A stretch of DNA of 64,000 nt from Nocardioides sediminis (GCF_003047295.1 NZ_PZYZ01000009.1:45036-109035), one strand, 5' to 3'. Numbered from the stretch's first letter, positions 8,168 to 17,678 are shown. Made by a program: numbers and translations. The notes: generated from the letters alone by a model not told the origin.

Positions 8168-9016
8168 TCAGGCCGGCGCGAGACCGGGGGAGCACAGGCA
8201 CTCGGCCGCCTGCCGGTGGCCGGCCTCCATCGCCCCCGCCAGGCCGTGCCCGGCGTACGTCGCGAGCAGGAACCCGGACACGAAGGCGTCGCCGGCACCG
8301 TTGGTGTCGACCACGTCGTGCACGGGTGCCACCGGGACGTGCAGCTCCGCGGTCGCCGTGACGGCGGTGGCCCCGCGAGCGCCCCGGGTGCAGACGACGA
8401 CCGTCGTACCGGCCGCGACCCTGCTCCGCATGAAGGGCAGCGGGTCCTCCATCCCGTCGTCGTTGAGGAAGAGCACGTCCGCCGCCTCGACCCAGTCGCG
8501 GTGGAACCTCGCGGTGCCGTCGTAGTCGTGCACGTCGCACCACACCGGCTTGCCGGCCGCGCGCGCCTGCGGGAGCAGCGGTCGGGTCCAGTCGGCGAGG
8601 TCGACGACCGCGACGTCGGCGCCGGCCAGGGCCTCGGTGAGCTCCCGGTCGTGGGGGTTGCTGGACGGTGGCTCGGGCAGCCGCAGGTAGATCGACACCC
8701 GGCCACCGCGGTCGTCCATCAGGTTGAGGTGCTGCTCGGTGCCGACGGGAGACGACCCCGCGAGGAGGGTGATGCCGTCCCGCGCCAGCGCCGTCCGGGC
8801 GAGGTCGCCCTCGCGGTCGCCGCCGAGCAGCGTGGCCAGGACGACCTCGGCACCGGCAGCAGCCAGGTTGAGCGCCTTGCCGGCCGAGGTGCCGCCGACC
8901 GTGTCCACGTGGTCCCGGGCGAAGACCGTGTGCGGACGTGGGGCGGGCAGGTCCTCGAGGTGGACGATGCGGTTCCAGGACACGGGGCCGGCGACCAGCA
9001 CGCGGGGGGACGTCAC
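8168..9016 (-). CDS. PfkB-family sugar/nucleoside kinase
   Basis: A 282-residue ribokinase-type carbohydrate kinase. It has the N-terminal PfkB features (GPVSWNRIVHLEDLPAPRPHTVFARDH, then GGTSAGKALNLAAAGAEVVLATLLGGD) and the C-terminal ATP/anion-hole signature DVVDTNGAGDAFVSGFLLA with the catalytic Asp in GAGD. The sugar substrate cannot be told. I start it at GTG 9016 (VTSPRVLVAGPVSWN); longer frames upstream run into the glycine-riboswitch region and show no homology. It is divergent from gcvP, with 90 nt to the riboswitch promoter, and convergent with the MerR gene. Confidence 0.85.
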   Translation of the reverse strand: MTSPRVLVAGPVSWNRIVHLEDLPAPRPHTVFARDHVDTVGGTSAGKALNLAAAGAEVVLATLLGGDREGDLARTALARDGITLLAGSSPVGTEQHLNLMDDRGGRVSIYLRLPEPPSSNPHDRELTEALAGADVAVVDLADWTRPLLPQARAAGKPVWCDVHDYDGTARFHRDWVEAADVLFLNDDGMEDPLPFMRSRVAAGTTVVVCTRGARGATAVTATAELHVPVAPVHDVVDTNGAGDAFVSGFLLATYAGHGLAGAMEAGHRQAAECLCSPGLAPA

Positions 9017-9094
9017 TCGGCCATCATGGCCGCTCGGCACCGGGATCTGACGGTGGACGGCGCGGTCGACCGCGCGGTGCCACACGTGCGCTGG

Positions 9095-9100
9095 TAGATT
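9095..9100 (+). promoter_or_regulatory. -10 box of the gcvP riboswitch transcript
   Basis: TAGATT lies about 20 nt before the first conserved riboswitch block, placing the transcript start near 9107. No convincing -35 is visible. Confidence 0.45.
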
Positions 9101-9106
9101 CGACGG

Positions 9107-9290
9107 TGCTGGCGATCCCGCGCGGGAGAGTCTTGGTCCGGTCGCAGGCCGGGCAAGCGCCGAAGGGGCAATTCCTCCCCGGAACCTCTCAGGCACCCGG
9201 ACCGCGCGGACCAGGCAGCTCTGGAGCCCCCGTCGCGGGACGACAGAGGGGGAGGCCCGCTGACTCATCGACCCGTTCGACCAGGGAGCC
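9107..9290 (+). ncRNA. Glycine riboswitch (one aptamer) upstream of gcvP
   Basis: The conserved aptamer blocks occur in order: GCGGGAGAG (9122-9130), GCGCCGAAGGGGCAA (9157-9171), CTCTCAGGCA (9186-9195) and GGCAGCTCTGGAG (9214-9226). Next comes a region able to pair GCCCCC with GGGGG near 9227-9252, possibly a helper helix or the expression platform. Only one GCCGAAGG block is present, so I read a single aptamer. The element ends just before the gcvP Shine-Dalgarno GGGAG. Glycine riboswitches upstream of gcv genes normally switch expression on when glycine is high. Confidence 0.9.
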
Positions 9291-9293
9291 TCC

Positions 9294-12143
9294 ATGACGG
9301 ACCAGTCCGACCTCACGACCGCGCCGTTCGTCGAGCGCCACATCGGGCTGCGCGAGCCCGACATCGAGGCGATGCTCAAGCAGCTCGGCTTCGAGAGCCT
9401 CGACGCGCTGATGGAGGCCGCGGTCCCGGGCGGCATCCGCGTGGAGGCCGAGCTCGACCTGCCGCCGGCGCTCACCGAGGACGTCGCCGCGCGAGAGCTG
9501 CGGCGGATCGCGTCGCTCAACCGGCCGGCCGAGGCGATGATCGGGCTCGGCTACCACGGCACCATCACCCCGCCGGTGATCCGCCGCAACGTGCTGGAGG
9601 ACCCCAGCTGGTACACCGCCTACACGCCGTACCAGCCGGAGATCTCCCAGGGCCGCCTCGAGGCCCTCATCAACTTCCAGACCGTCGTCGGGGACCTCAC
9701 CGGTCTGCCGACCGCCAACGCGTCGCTGCTCGACGAGGGCACCGCGGCCGCCGAGGCGATGACGCTGGTGCGACGCGGCAACCGCAAGGCCAGCGGCCCG
9801 TTCGTCGTCGACGCCGACGCGCTCCCGCAGACGATCGACGTGGTCCGGACGCGTGCCGAGGCCATGGGCATCGAGGTCGTCGTCGCGGACCTCGCCGAGG
9901 GGCTGCCCGACGGCGAGCTGTCCGGCGTGCTGGTGCAGTACCCCGGCGCCTCGGGCCGCGTCCTGGACCCCCGTCCGGTCATCGAGGCCGCGCACGAGCG
10001 CAACGCGCTGGCCGTCGTCGCCGCCGACCTGCTCGCGCTCACCGTCCTCGAGGCCCCCGGCGAGATGGGGGCCGACGTCGTCGTCGGGTCGTCCCAGCGC
10101 TTCGGCGTCCCGCTCTTCTACGGCGGTCCGCACGCGGGCTACATGTCCGTCGCGGCCGGGCTGGAGCGGCACCTGCCGGGTCGCCTCGTGGGCGTCTCGG
10201 TCGACGCCGAGGGCCGTCCGGCCTACCGGCTGGCCCTCCAGACCCGCGAGCAGCACATCCGCCGCGACAAGGCGACCTCCAACATCTGCACCGCCCAGGT
10301 GCTGCTCGCCGTCGTCGCCTCGATGTACGCCGTCTACCACGGCCCCGAGGGCCTGCGGGAGATCGCCCAGCGGACCCACCGCTTCGCCGGCCGCATCGCC
10401 GCGGCCCTGCGGGCCGGGGGAGTGGAGCTGGAGAACGACACCTTCTTCGACACCCTCACCGCCGTCGTCCCCGGACGCGCCGCCGACGTGGTCGCCGGGG
10501 CCCGCAGCCTGGGCCTGCACCTGCGCCTCGTCGACGCCGACCGGGTCGGGATCAGCACCTCGGAGTGCACCACGCCGGCCACGGTGGCGAGCGTGCTGCG
10601 GGCCTTCGGCGTGGCCGCGCCCGAGGTCGGGCTGGAGTCCGCCGAGGGCCTGCCGGCCGACCTGCGCCGCGCGACGCCGTACCTCACCCACGAGGTCTTC
10701 CGGACCCACCACAGCGAGACGCAGATGCTGCGCTACCTGCGCCGTCTCTCGGCCCGCGACTACGCACTCGACCGCGGCATGATCCCGCTCGGGTCCTGCA
10801 CGATGAAGCTCAACGCCACCACGGAGATGGAGCCGATCAGCCTGCCCGGCTTCGCCGACCTGCACCCCTTCGCGCCGGCCGAGGACGCGGCCGGCTACCG
10901 GCAGCTCGTCGACGAGCTGGAGGGCTGGCTGGCCGAGGTCACCGGCTACGACCGGGTCTCGATCCAGCCCAACGCCGGGTCGCAGGGCGAGCTGGCCGGC
11001 CTGCTGGCGATCCGCGGCTACCACCGGGGACGGGGCGACGAGGGTCGCAACGTCTGTCTGATCCCGTCGTCGGCCCACGGCACCAACGCCGCCTCGGCCG
11101 TGATGGCCGGGATGAAGGTGGTGGTCGTCAAGGCCGCCGACGACGGCACCGTCGACCTCGACGACCTGCGCGCGCAGTGCGACGCGCACGCCGATGACCT
11201 GGCCGCGATCATGGTCACCTACCCGTCGACGCACGGCGCCTACGAGGACACCATCAGCGAGCTCTGCGAGATCGTGCACGGCCACGGGGGCCAGGTCTAC
11301 GTCGACGGCGCCAACCTCAACGCGCTGCTCGGCCACGCCAAGCCGGGGGAGTTCGGCGGCGACGTCTCGCACCTCAACCTGCACAAGACCTTCTGCATCC
11401 CCCACGGTGGTGGCGGCCCGGGCGTCGGGCCAGTGGCCGTGCGCGAGCACCTCGCGCCGTACCTCCCCTCCCACCCGATGCACCCGGAGGAGGCCAAGCG
11501 GTCCGGGATCGGCGCGATCAGCGCGGCGCCCTACGGCTCCGCCGGGATCCTGCCGATCTCGTGGGCCTACATCCGGCTCATGGGCGGCCCCGGCCTCACC
11601 CGCGCGACGGCCGCCGCGGTGCTCAGCGCCAACTACGTCGCGCACCGCCTCGGCGAGCACTACCCGGTGCTCTACCGCGGCCACGGCGGGCTGGTCGCCC
11701 ACGAGTGCATCCTCGACGTGCGCGGGCTGACCAAGGAGTCGGGCGTGAGCGTCGACGACGTCGCCAAGCGTCTCGTCGACCACGGGTTCCACGCCCCGAC
11801 GATGTCGTTCCCGGTGGCCGGCACCCTGATGGTCGAGCCGACCGAGTCCGAGGACCTCGCCGAGATCGACCGGTTCTGTGACGCGATGATCGCCATCCGC
11901 GAGGAGATCGCGCAGGTGGAGGCCGGCACCTGGAGCCCGGAGGACTCGCCGCTGCGGCACGCCCCGCACACCGCGCGCGCCCTCGTCGGCGACTGGGACC
12001 GCGCCTACTCCCGCGAGGTCGGGGTCTTCCCGGCCGGGGTCGACCCGGACAAGTACTGGCCGCCGGTGGCACGGATCGACCAGGCCTACGGCGACCGCAA
12101 CCTGGTCTGCGCGTGCCCGCCGCCCGAGGCGTTCGCCGAATGA
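9294..12143 (+). CDS. gcvP: Glycine dehydrogenase (decarboxylating), P protein
   Basis: A full-length 949-residue P protein of the glycine cleavage system: PLP-dependent decarboxylation of glycine with transfer of the aminomethyl group to lipoyl-GcvH. The PLP-binding lysine is K698 in HLNLHKTFCIPHGGGGPG. Both the N- and C-terminal halves are present (alpha2-type single chain), starting with FVERHIGLREPDIEAML. The ATG is preceded by GGGAG. Expression should respond to glycine through the riboswitch directly upstream. The stop overlaps the next gene's ATG, so the serine hydrolase is translationally coupled. Confidence 0.97.
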   Translation: MTDQSDLTTAPFVERHIGLREPDIEAMLKQLGFESLDALMEAAVPGGIRVEAELDLPPALTEDVAARELRRIASLNRPAEAMIGLGYHGTITPPVIRRNVLEDPSWYTAYTPYQPEISQGRLEALINFQTVVGDLTGLPTANASLLDEGTAAAEAMTLVRRGNRKASGPFVVDADALPQTIDVVRTRAEAMGIEVVVADLAEGLPDGELSGVLVQYPGASGRVLDPRPVIEAAHERNALAVVAADLLALTVLEAPGEMGADVVVGSSQRFGVPLFYGGPHAGYMSVAAGLERHLPGRLVGVSVDAEGRPAYRLALQTREQHIRRDKATSNICTAQVLLAVVASMYAVYHGPEGLREIAQRTHRFAGRIAAALRAGGVELENDTFFDTLTAVVPGRAADVVAGARSLGLHLRLVDADRVGISTSECTTPATVASVLRAFGVAAPEVGLESAEGLPADLRRATPYLTHEVFRTHHSETQMLRYLRRLSARDYALDRGMIPLGSCTMKLNATTEMEPISLPGFADLHPFAPAEDAAGYRQLVDELEGWLAEVTGYDRVSIQPNAGSQGELAGLLAIRGYHRGRGDEGRNVCLIPSSAHGTNAASAVMAGMKVVVVKAADDGTVDLDDLRAQCDAHADDLAAIMVTYPSTHGAYEDTISELCEIVHGHGGQVYVDGANLNALLGHAKPGEFGGDVSHLNLHKTFCIPHGGGGPGVGPVAVREHLAPYLPSHPMHPEEAKRSGIGAISAAPYGSAGILPISWAYIRLMGGPGLTRATAAAVLSANYVAHRLGEHYPVLYRGHGGLVAHECILDVRGLTKESGVSVDDVAKRLVDHGFHAPTMSFPVAGTLMVEPTESEDLAEIDRFCDAMIAIREEIAQVEAGTWSPEDSPLRHAPHTARALVGDWDRAYSREVGVFPAGVDPDKYWPPVARIDQAYGDRNLVCACPPPEAFAE

Positions 12144-13483
12144 GCGCACCCGTCGACCGGGTCACCGACCACACCGCCCGGCGACTTCGCTGGCGGCTGG
12201 CCACGGCCCAGGCCGATGGGCAGGTGCCCTCGCTCGTCGCCGGCATCGTGCGCGACGGCGGCCTGGCCTGGGCGGACGGCATCGGCGACGTCCCCGGGTC
12301 GGTGACCGACACGCAGTACAAGGTCGGCTCGATCACCAAGACCTTCACCGCGGTGCTGGTCCTCCAGCTCGTCGAGGAGGGCCTGCTGTCGCTGGACGCA
12401 CCGGCCTCCGAGGTGCTGGGGGACGTCGGGTACGCCGACCGGTCGGTGCGGCAGCTGCTCGCGCACACCGGCGGTCTCCAGGCGGAGCCGGCCGGGTCGT
12501 GGTGGGAGCGCACCGAGGGCGGGAGCTTCGACGAGCTGGTCGCGGCCAACGACGGGTCGACCCCCGCGTTCGACCCCGACCGGCGGTTCCACTACTCCAA
12601 CCTCGCCTACGGTCTGCTCGGCGAGGTCGTCGCGCGGCTGCGCGGGCAGACGTGGTGGGAGGCGGTGGAGCAGCGGATCCTGGTCCCGCTCGGGATGACC
12701 CGCACGTCCTACCAGGCGTCCGGCACGCACGCGCTCGGCTGGTCGGTGCACCCCTACGCGCAGACGCTCATCCCCGAGCCGCTGCCCGACACGGCTGCCA
12801 TGGCCCCGGCCGGCCAGGTGTGGAGCACGGTCGCCGACCTCGCGACCTACTGCTCCTTCCTGCTCGAGGGGCACGAGGACGTGCTGACCGCTGACGTGCT
12901 CGCGCGGGCCTTCACGCCGCAGTCGGGGGAGGAGGCAACCGGGCTGCGGTACGCCCACGGCCTCGGTTTCCAGGTGTTCCCCGGTGGCGCCGGCACGCTG
13001 GTCGGGCACAGCGGCTCGATGCCCGGCTTCCACGCGATCTGCCTGGTCGACCGCACCCGGCGCACCGGCGTCGTGGGCCTCGTCAACGCCACGGCGGGCA
13101 TCGCCGTCGCGGCGCTCGGGGCGACCCTGCTCGACGAGCTCGAGGCGTGCGAGCCGACGCTGCCACGGGTGTGGCGGCCCAACGACGCGGTCCCGGACGC
13201 GTTCGTCGACGTGCTCGGGGTCTGGCACTGGGGGGCGACGCCCTACGTCCTGGCCTGCGAGGCCGGCGACCTGGTGGCGCGGCGGCGGGGCGTGGAGATG
13301 TGGCGCTTCACGGCCGACGACTGGCGCATCATCGGCACGAAGGGATACCACGCGGGGGAGGAGCTGCACGTCGTACGCCGTGACGACGGCTCGGTCTCGC
13401 ACCTCGACGTGGGCACGTTCGTCCTCACGCGTGAACCCTACGAGCCAGGGGCGCCGATCCCCGGCGGGCACCCGACCGCCTGA
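12140..13483 (+). CDS. Serine beta-lactamase-like hydrolase (class C / penicillin-binding fold)
   Basis: A 447-residue beta-lactamase-family hydrolase. The catalytic S-x-x-K is in VGSITKTFTAVL (about residues 62-73) and the Y-x-N triad element is FHYSNLAYGLLGEV. A C-terminal extension of about 100 residues (AFVDVLGVWHWGATPYVL ...) looks like the lipocalin-type domain found on some members. No signal peptide is seen, which argues for a cytoplasmic esterase, peptidase or amidase rather than secreted antibiotic resistance. The ATG at 12140 overlaps the gcvP stop, so it is probably read from the riboswitch transcript. The gene is convergent with the sulfatase, only 6 nt away. Confidence 0.85.
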   Translation: MSAPVDRVTDHTARRLRWRLATAQADGQVPSLVAGIVRDGGLAWADGIGDVPGSVTDTQYKVGSITKTFTAVLVLQLVEEGLLSLDAPASEVLGDVGYADRSVRQLLAHTGGLQAEPAGSWWERTEGGSFDELVAANDGSTPAFDPDRRFHYSNLAYGLLGEVVARLRGQTWWEAVEQRILVPLGMTRTSYQASGTHALGWSVHPYAQTLIPEPLPDTAAMAPAGQVWSTVADLATYCSFLLEGHEDVLTADVLARAFTPQSGEEATGLRYAHGLGFQVFPGGAGTLVGHSGSMPGFHAICLVDRTRRTGVVGLVNATAGIAVAALGATLLDELEACEPTLPRVWRPNDAVPDAFVDVLGVWHWGATPYVLACEAGDLVARRRGVEMWRFTADDWRIIGTKGYHAGEELHVVRRDDGSVSHLDVGTFVLTREPYEPGAPIPGGHPTA

Positions 13484-13489
13484 CCGGCC

Positions 13490-14737
13490 TCAGTCCTCGA
13501 GGGCGCGCAAGCGGAGTCCGTTGGCCTGCCGGAGGGGCGCGAGGCGCGCCGCGAGGTCCGTGACGTCGGCGTCGCTGTTGCTCTCGAGCTGGTGCGGGTC
13601 GGTCACGAGGTCGTAGAGCTCCCACTCGCCCGCCTCGTGGTGCTCGATGTAGGCCGTGGAGCCCTCGCGGAGCATCGACCACCCCAGGTTGGTGTTCTCG
13701 ACGAGCAGCCGGCGGCGCCAGCCCGACCAGTCCCCGGTGCGCAGCGGCCGGAGCATCGAGCGCCCGGACAGCTCGCGGCCCGCGTCGGGGTCCCGGCCGG
13801 CGATGTTGAGGGTCGTGGGCATCAGGTCGACCTGGGACACCAGGGCGTCGGAGGTGCCGGGCTCGACCCCGGGACCGCGCACCACGAACGGGATCCCGGC
13901 CGACTCCTCGTAGGGCTGCTCCTTGCGCACCAGCCGGTGCTCGCCGAGGAGGTAGCCGTTGTCGGAGACGAAGAAGATCCAGGTCCGGTCGAGCTGCCCG
14001 GTCCGCCACAGCACGGTGAGCAGCCGGCCCACCTGGTCGTCGAGGTCCTGCAGCTCCTCCAGCTTGCCCTCGTACGCCGCCCGCATCCGGGCCCGGTCCT
14101 GGCGCGGCAGGTCACGCAGCCAGGTGGGCTTGTCGGACATGTCGGCCTCGTTGAACGCCGGGGGGTCCCACTCGACGCCGTCGAAGTCGTGCCGGTGCCG
14201 GTCGCTGGGACGGTAGGGGTCGTGCGGGATCGACGGCGACCACACCGCGAACCACGCGGTGTCCCGCTGCTGCTCGACGAACCTGCGCAGGCGCTCCGCC
14301 GCCGCACCGTCACCGGCCGCCTGGCCCTCGAGCTGGCGCAGGGTGCCGTCGACGTTGACCTGACCGCGCTTGCCGACGGTGGTGACCCACCGTCCCCAGC
14401 CGGGCGCGACGTACGTCGGGTCGCTGGCAAGGCCGTTCATGTACTTGCCGAAGTAGCCGGTGTCGTAGCCGGCGTCCCGCATGCGGGTCGCCACGGTGTC
14501 CTGGTCGTGCCCCTGGGCGACGAAGGGCGGGTGCGTCATGTTGGTGTGGCAGCCGTGGTCGTGGGGGTACCTGCTGGTCAGCATGGAGGCCCGGGCGGGG
14601 CCGCACCACGGCATCGCCGCGTAGCCGCGGCGGAAGCGCAGGCCCTTGCGCACCAGGCGCTCCCACGTCCGGTCCATCGACCGGAGCGTGGAGCGCATCT
14701 GGTCGTCGGTGATGATCCACAGGACGTTGTCGGCCAT
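13490..14737 (-). CDS. Type I sulfatase
   Basis: A 415-residue alkaline-phosphatase-superfamily sulfatase. It begins NVLWIITDDQ, the first metal-binding motif, and carries the formylglycine motif C-x-P-x-R as C45-G-P-A-R, so it needs a formylglycine-generating enzyme (none in this window). Other conserved pieces are GKYMNGL, TWIFFVSDNGYLLGEHRLVRKEQPYEES and DLMPTTLNIAG. There is no signal peptide, so it probably acts inside the cell. It starts 3 nt after tldE ends and is likely the third gene of the tldD-tldE operon. The substrate is unknown. Confidence 0.88.
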   Translation of the reverse strand: MADNVLWIITDDQMRSTLRSMDRTWERLVRKGLRFRRGYAAMPWCGPARASMLTSRYPHDHGCHTNMTHPPFVAQGHDQDTVATRMRDAGYDTGYFGKYMNGLASDPTYVAPGWGRWVTTVGKRGQVNVDGTLRQLEGQAAGDGAAAERLRRFVEQQRDTAWFAVWSPSIPHDPYRPSDRHRHDFDGVEWDPPAFNEADMSDKPTWLRDLPRQDRARMRAAYEGKLEELQDLDDQVGRLLTVLWRTGQLDRTWIFFVSDNGYLLGEHRLVRKEQPYEESAGIPFVVRGPGVEPGTSDALVSQVDLMPTTLNIAGRDPDAGRELSGRSMLRPLRTGDWSGWRRRLLVENTNLGWSMLREGSTAYIEHHEAGEWELYDLVTDPHQLESNSDADVTDLAARLAPLRQANGLRLRALED

Positions 14738-14740
14738 GGC

Positions 14741-16135
14741 TCAGAGCGCCTGCGAGACGCTCGACATGTTGAAGTCGGGGATGCGCAGGGCCGGGGTGGC
14801 GGTGCGGGAGAAGTAGTCGTCGCCCCACTCCCGGCTGAAGCTCGGCACCGTCGTGCTGGCCGCGGTGAAGCGGTTGAGCAGGTCCACGGGGCTCTCGTTC
14901 CAGCGGAAGTTGTTGACGGCGCCGGTGATCTCGCCGCCCTCGACGAGGTAGACGCCGTCGCGGGTCAGGCCGGTGAGCAGCATGGTCTGCGGGTCGACCT
15001 CGCGGATGTACCACAGGCACGTGACGAGGAGGCCGCGCTCGGTGCCGGCGACGAGGTCCTCGATCGATCCGCGGGCGTCGTCGACCTCGAGCACGAGGTT
15101 GTCGATCATCGGGGTCACGGGCTGGCCGGTCATGGCCGCCGAGTGCCGGGTCTGGATCAGCGACGTCAGCTCGCCGTCGCGGATCCAGTCGGTGCGGCCG
15201 AGCGGCAACCCGTTGTCGAAGACCGACTCGGTGTTGTCCGACGCGCTGGCGACGTTGAACGGCGCGCAGGCCAGGGCGGCGTACGCGGGGTCGGAGTAGA
15301 GGCCGACCCCCGGGCGGGCGATCCGCTCGCCGATCCGGGTGCCGCCGCCACGACGGCTGTAGACGGACTCGCCCTCGTGGGCGACGCGGGCGCCCGCGCC
15401 CCAGTAGGCGTCGACCATCAGGTCGGCGACCGAGCTGGGCGGCAGGATCGTGTCGTAGCGGCCGGCCGGGAGGTCGGTACGCCGTCGGGCCCAGCCGAGG
15501 CGGGTGGCGACCTGGTCGGCCATGGCCAGGGCGTCGACGTCGGTGAAGTCGCGGGTGGCGCCACCGACCCAGGCGCTGCTGCGCAGGTCGGCGGTCTTGG
15601 CGGTGCAGGCGTAGTGCCCGGTGGGCTGGGTGTGCCGCAGTCGCAGGCCGCGTGACGACCCGAGGTAGGTGGTGACCACCTCGTGGTCGACGAAGCCGTA
15701 GAGCACCCGCCCGGCCGCGGTGGCCTGGCCGAAGGCCTCACCGAGGGCGGGCGCGAACGCGTCGTACACATGGATGTCGGTCGGCTGGGGAGCCTCGTCC
15801 CAGTCGGGGCTGGTGCGCCCGGCGACCAGGTCGGCGGCGTCCTCGGCCGGCCCGGCGGCGCGGGCCGCGGCGTCGGCCGCCTCGACGAGCGCGGTCACCT
15901 GCTCGGTCGTGCTGGCCGAGCCCGACACGGAGCCGGTGGCGACGCCGTCGCCACGCCCGACGAAGGAGACGACGACCACCTCGCTGGAGACCATGACCCC
16001 GTTGGTGGTCAGGGTGTTGTTGGCCCAGCGGAGGTTGGCGCTGCTGGAGGCCCGGACGATGACGACGCAGTCGTCGGCGGTCGAGGTGGCGAGCGCGTGC
16101 TCGACGAGCTGCTGGGGCGTCACGGTGGTCGACAT
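14741..16135 (-). CDS. tldE: TldE/PmbA-type partner of a TldD metalloprotease
   Basis: A 464-residue PmbA/TldE protein (ANLRWANNTLTTNGVMVSSEVVVVS near the start; GEGESVYSRR-like region and NTESVFDNGLPLG later). In the E. coli TldD/E heterodimer TldD carries the zinc site and TldE does not. This copy likewise lacks a HExxxH motif. The ATG at 16135 overlaps the tldD stop by one base, fitting a 1:1 complex. Known TldD/E substrates are modified peptides such as microcin B17 and the CcdA antitoxin; no peptide gene is seen here. Confidence 0.85.
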   Translation of the reverse strand: MSTTVTPQQLVEHALATSTADDCVVIVRASSSANLRWANNTLTTNGVMVSSEVVVVSFVGRGDGVATGSVSGSASTTEQVTALVEAADAAARAAGPAEDAADLVAGRTSPDWDEAPQPTDIHVYDAFAPALGEAFGQATAAGRVLYGFVDHEVVTTYLGSSRGLRLRHTQPTGHYACTAKTADLRSSAWVGGATRDFTDVDALAMADQVATRLGWARRRTDLPAGRYDTILPPSSVADLMVDAYWGAGARVAHEGESVYSRRGGGTRIGERIARPGVGLYSDPAYAALACAPFNVASASDNTESVFDNGLPLGRTDWIRDGELTSLIQTRHSAAMTGQPVTPMIDNLVLEVDDARGSIEDLVAGTERGLLVTCLWYIREVDPQTMLLTGLTRDGVYLVEGGEITGAVNNFRWNESPVDLLNRFTAASTTVPSFSREWGDDYFSRTATPALRIPDFNMSSVSQAL

Positions 16136-17655
16136 CAGTGGCCTGCCTCGTCGGTCGTGTTGAGGATCCGCACGTCGCGGAAGAGGGCGGTCGGGCAGCC
16201 GTGGCTCACCGCGGCGACCTGACCGGGCTGGGCCTTGCCACAGTTGAAGGCCCCTCCCAGCACCCAGGTCTCCGGGCCGCCGACGGCCTCCATGGAGCCC
16301 CAGAAGTCGGTGGTGGTCGCTTGGTAGGCCACGTCACGGAGCTGGCCGCCCAGCCGGCCGTCGCGGATCTCGTAGAAGCGCTGTCCGGTGAACTGGAAGT
16401 TGAACCGCTGCATGTCGATGGACCAGGACCGGTCGCCGACGACGTAGATGCCGCGCTCCACGCGCCCGATGAGCTCATCGGTGCTCGGGCCATCGGGGTC
16501 CGGTCGGAGCGAGACGTTGGCCATCCGCTGGATGGGGATGTGGCCGGGGGAGTCGGCGTAGGCGCAGCCGTTGGACCTGCCGTCGTTGAGCTCCGGCTTC
16601 ATGTGGCCCATCGACCGGTCGAGCTGGTAGCCCACGAGCACGCCGTCGCGCACGATGTCCCACGACTGGGCCTGCACACCCTCGTCGTCGTAGCCGACGG
16701 TCGCCAGTCCGTGCTCGATGGTGCGGTCGCCGGTGACGTTCATGACCGTCGACCCGTACTGCAGGGTGCCGAGCTGGTCGTAGGTGGCGAACGAGGTGCC
16801 GGCGTAGTTGGCCTCGTAGCCCAGCGCCCGGTCGAGCTCGGTGGCGTGGCCGATGGACTCGTGGATCGTCAGCCAGAGGTTGGAGGGGTGGATCACCAGG
16901 TCGTAGGTGCCGGCCTCCACGCTGGGTGCGGCCAGCTTGGCGGCGAGCAGCTCGGGGACCTCGGCCAGCTCGGCGTCCCAGTCCCAGCCGTCGCCGGCGA
17001 CGTACTCCCATCCCCGCCCGACCGGTGGTGCCAGGGAGGCCATGGAGTCGAAGACGCCGGTCCGTTCGTCGGAGCCCATCGCCTCGAACGCGGGCTGGAC
17101 CCGCACGCGCTGCTGCGTGGTCCGGGTGCCCGACAGGTCGGCGTAGTACTTGTTCTCCTGGACCTGCTGGAGCGACGACGTGGCGTGCGCGACGCTGGCG
17201 TGGGAGCGCAGCCGGTTGGTCCAGTCGACCAGCACGGCCGCCTTGTCGGCGGTGGGCACCTCGAGCGGGTTGACGTCGTACGCCGAGATCCAGGTGACGT
17301 CGTCGTGCACGGGCTCCGGTGCCAGCTCGACCGGCGTCGTGGTCATGCCGGCCGCCACCTCGGCGACCGCGATCGCGGTCTCGGCGATCCGCCGCGCCTC
17401 CTCGGGCGTCAGCACCACGCCGGAGGCGAAGCCCCAGGCACCGCGGTGGACCACCCGGACCGCGAAGCCGAGGTCCTCGGTGTCCATCGCGGTCTGCAGC
17501 ACGCCGTCGCGGGCCCCGAGGTACTGGTAGCGGACCCGCTCGAGGCGGAAGTCGGCGTGGGTCGCCCCGAGCTCGCGCGCGCGTCCCAGCGCGACGTCAC
17601 CGAGGTCGCGGAAGGGCAGGGCGGCGAAGGTCGGGTCGAGGGCGGGAGCACTCAT
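16135..17655 (-). CDS. tldD: TldD-type zinc metalloprotease
   Basis: A 506-residue TldD. The zinc motif H-E-x-x-x-H is H265-E-S-I-G-H270 in LTIHESIGHATELDRALG, followed by the conserved ANYAGTSFATYD. Together with TldE it degrades or matures unstructured peptides in the cytoplasm. I set the start at ATG 17655 (MSAPALDPTFAALPF); a TAGGTT box ends 7 nt before it, so the transcript is leaderless. The frame stays open further upstream across the divergent promoter, but that part looks like antisense of the sulfotransferase gene. Operon order: tldD, tldE, sulfatase. Confidence 0.9.
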   Translation of the reverse strand: MSAPALDPTFAALPFRDLGDVALGRARELGATHADFRLERVRYQYLGARDGVLQTAMDTEDLGFAVRVVHRGAWGFASGVVLTPEEARRIAETAIAVAEVAAGMTTTPVELAPEPVHDDVTWISAYDVNPLEVPTADKAAVLVDWTNRLRSHASVAHATSSLQQVQENKYYADLSGTRTTQQRVRVQPAFEAMGSDERTGVFDSMASLAPPVGRGWEYVAGDGWDWDAELAEVPELLAAKLAAPSVEAGTYDLVIHPSNLWLTIHESIGHATELDRALGYEANYAGTSFATYDQLGTLQYGSTVMNVTGDRTIEHGLATVGYDDEGVQAQSWDIVRDGVLVGYQLDRSMGHMKPELNDGRSNGCAYADSPGHIPIQRMANVSLRPDPDGPSTDELIGRVERGIYVVGDRSWSIDMQRFNFQFTGQRFYEIRDGRLGGQLRDVAYQATTTDFWGSMEAVGGPETWVLGGAFNCGKAQPGQVAAVSHGCPTALFRDVRILNTTDEAGH

Positions 17656-17662
17656 GGGGGCG

Positions 17663-17668
17663 AACCTA
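17663..17668 (-). promoter_or_regulatory. Leaderless -10 box of tldD
   Basis: Minus-strand TAGGTT, 7 nt before the tldD ATG. It lies only 10 nt from the oppositely directed sulfotransferase -10 box. Confidence 0.55.
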
Positions 17669-17678
17669 GCGGAGCCGT

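Noticed and set aside
9227..9290. Second tandem glycine aptamer
   Set aside because: The conserved GCCGAAGG and CTCAGGCA blocks appear only once; the region is better read as a helper stem and expression platform.
9189..12149. A 986-residue minus-strand frame opposite gcvP
   Set aside because: It is antisense to a complete GcvP with its PLP lysine and riboswitch; its composition is repetitive Val/Gly/Arg/Asp.
13592..15655. A 687-residue plus-strand frame opposite the sulfatase and tldE
   Set aside because: It mirrors the intact sulfatase and TldE frames and is Gly/Val/Arg-rich noise.
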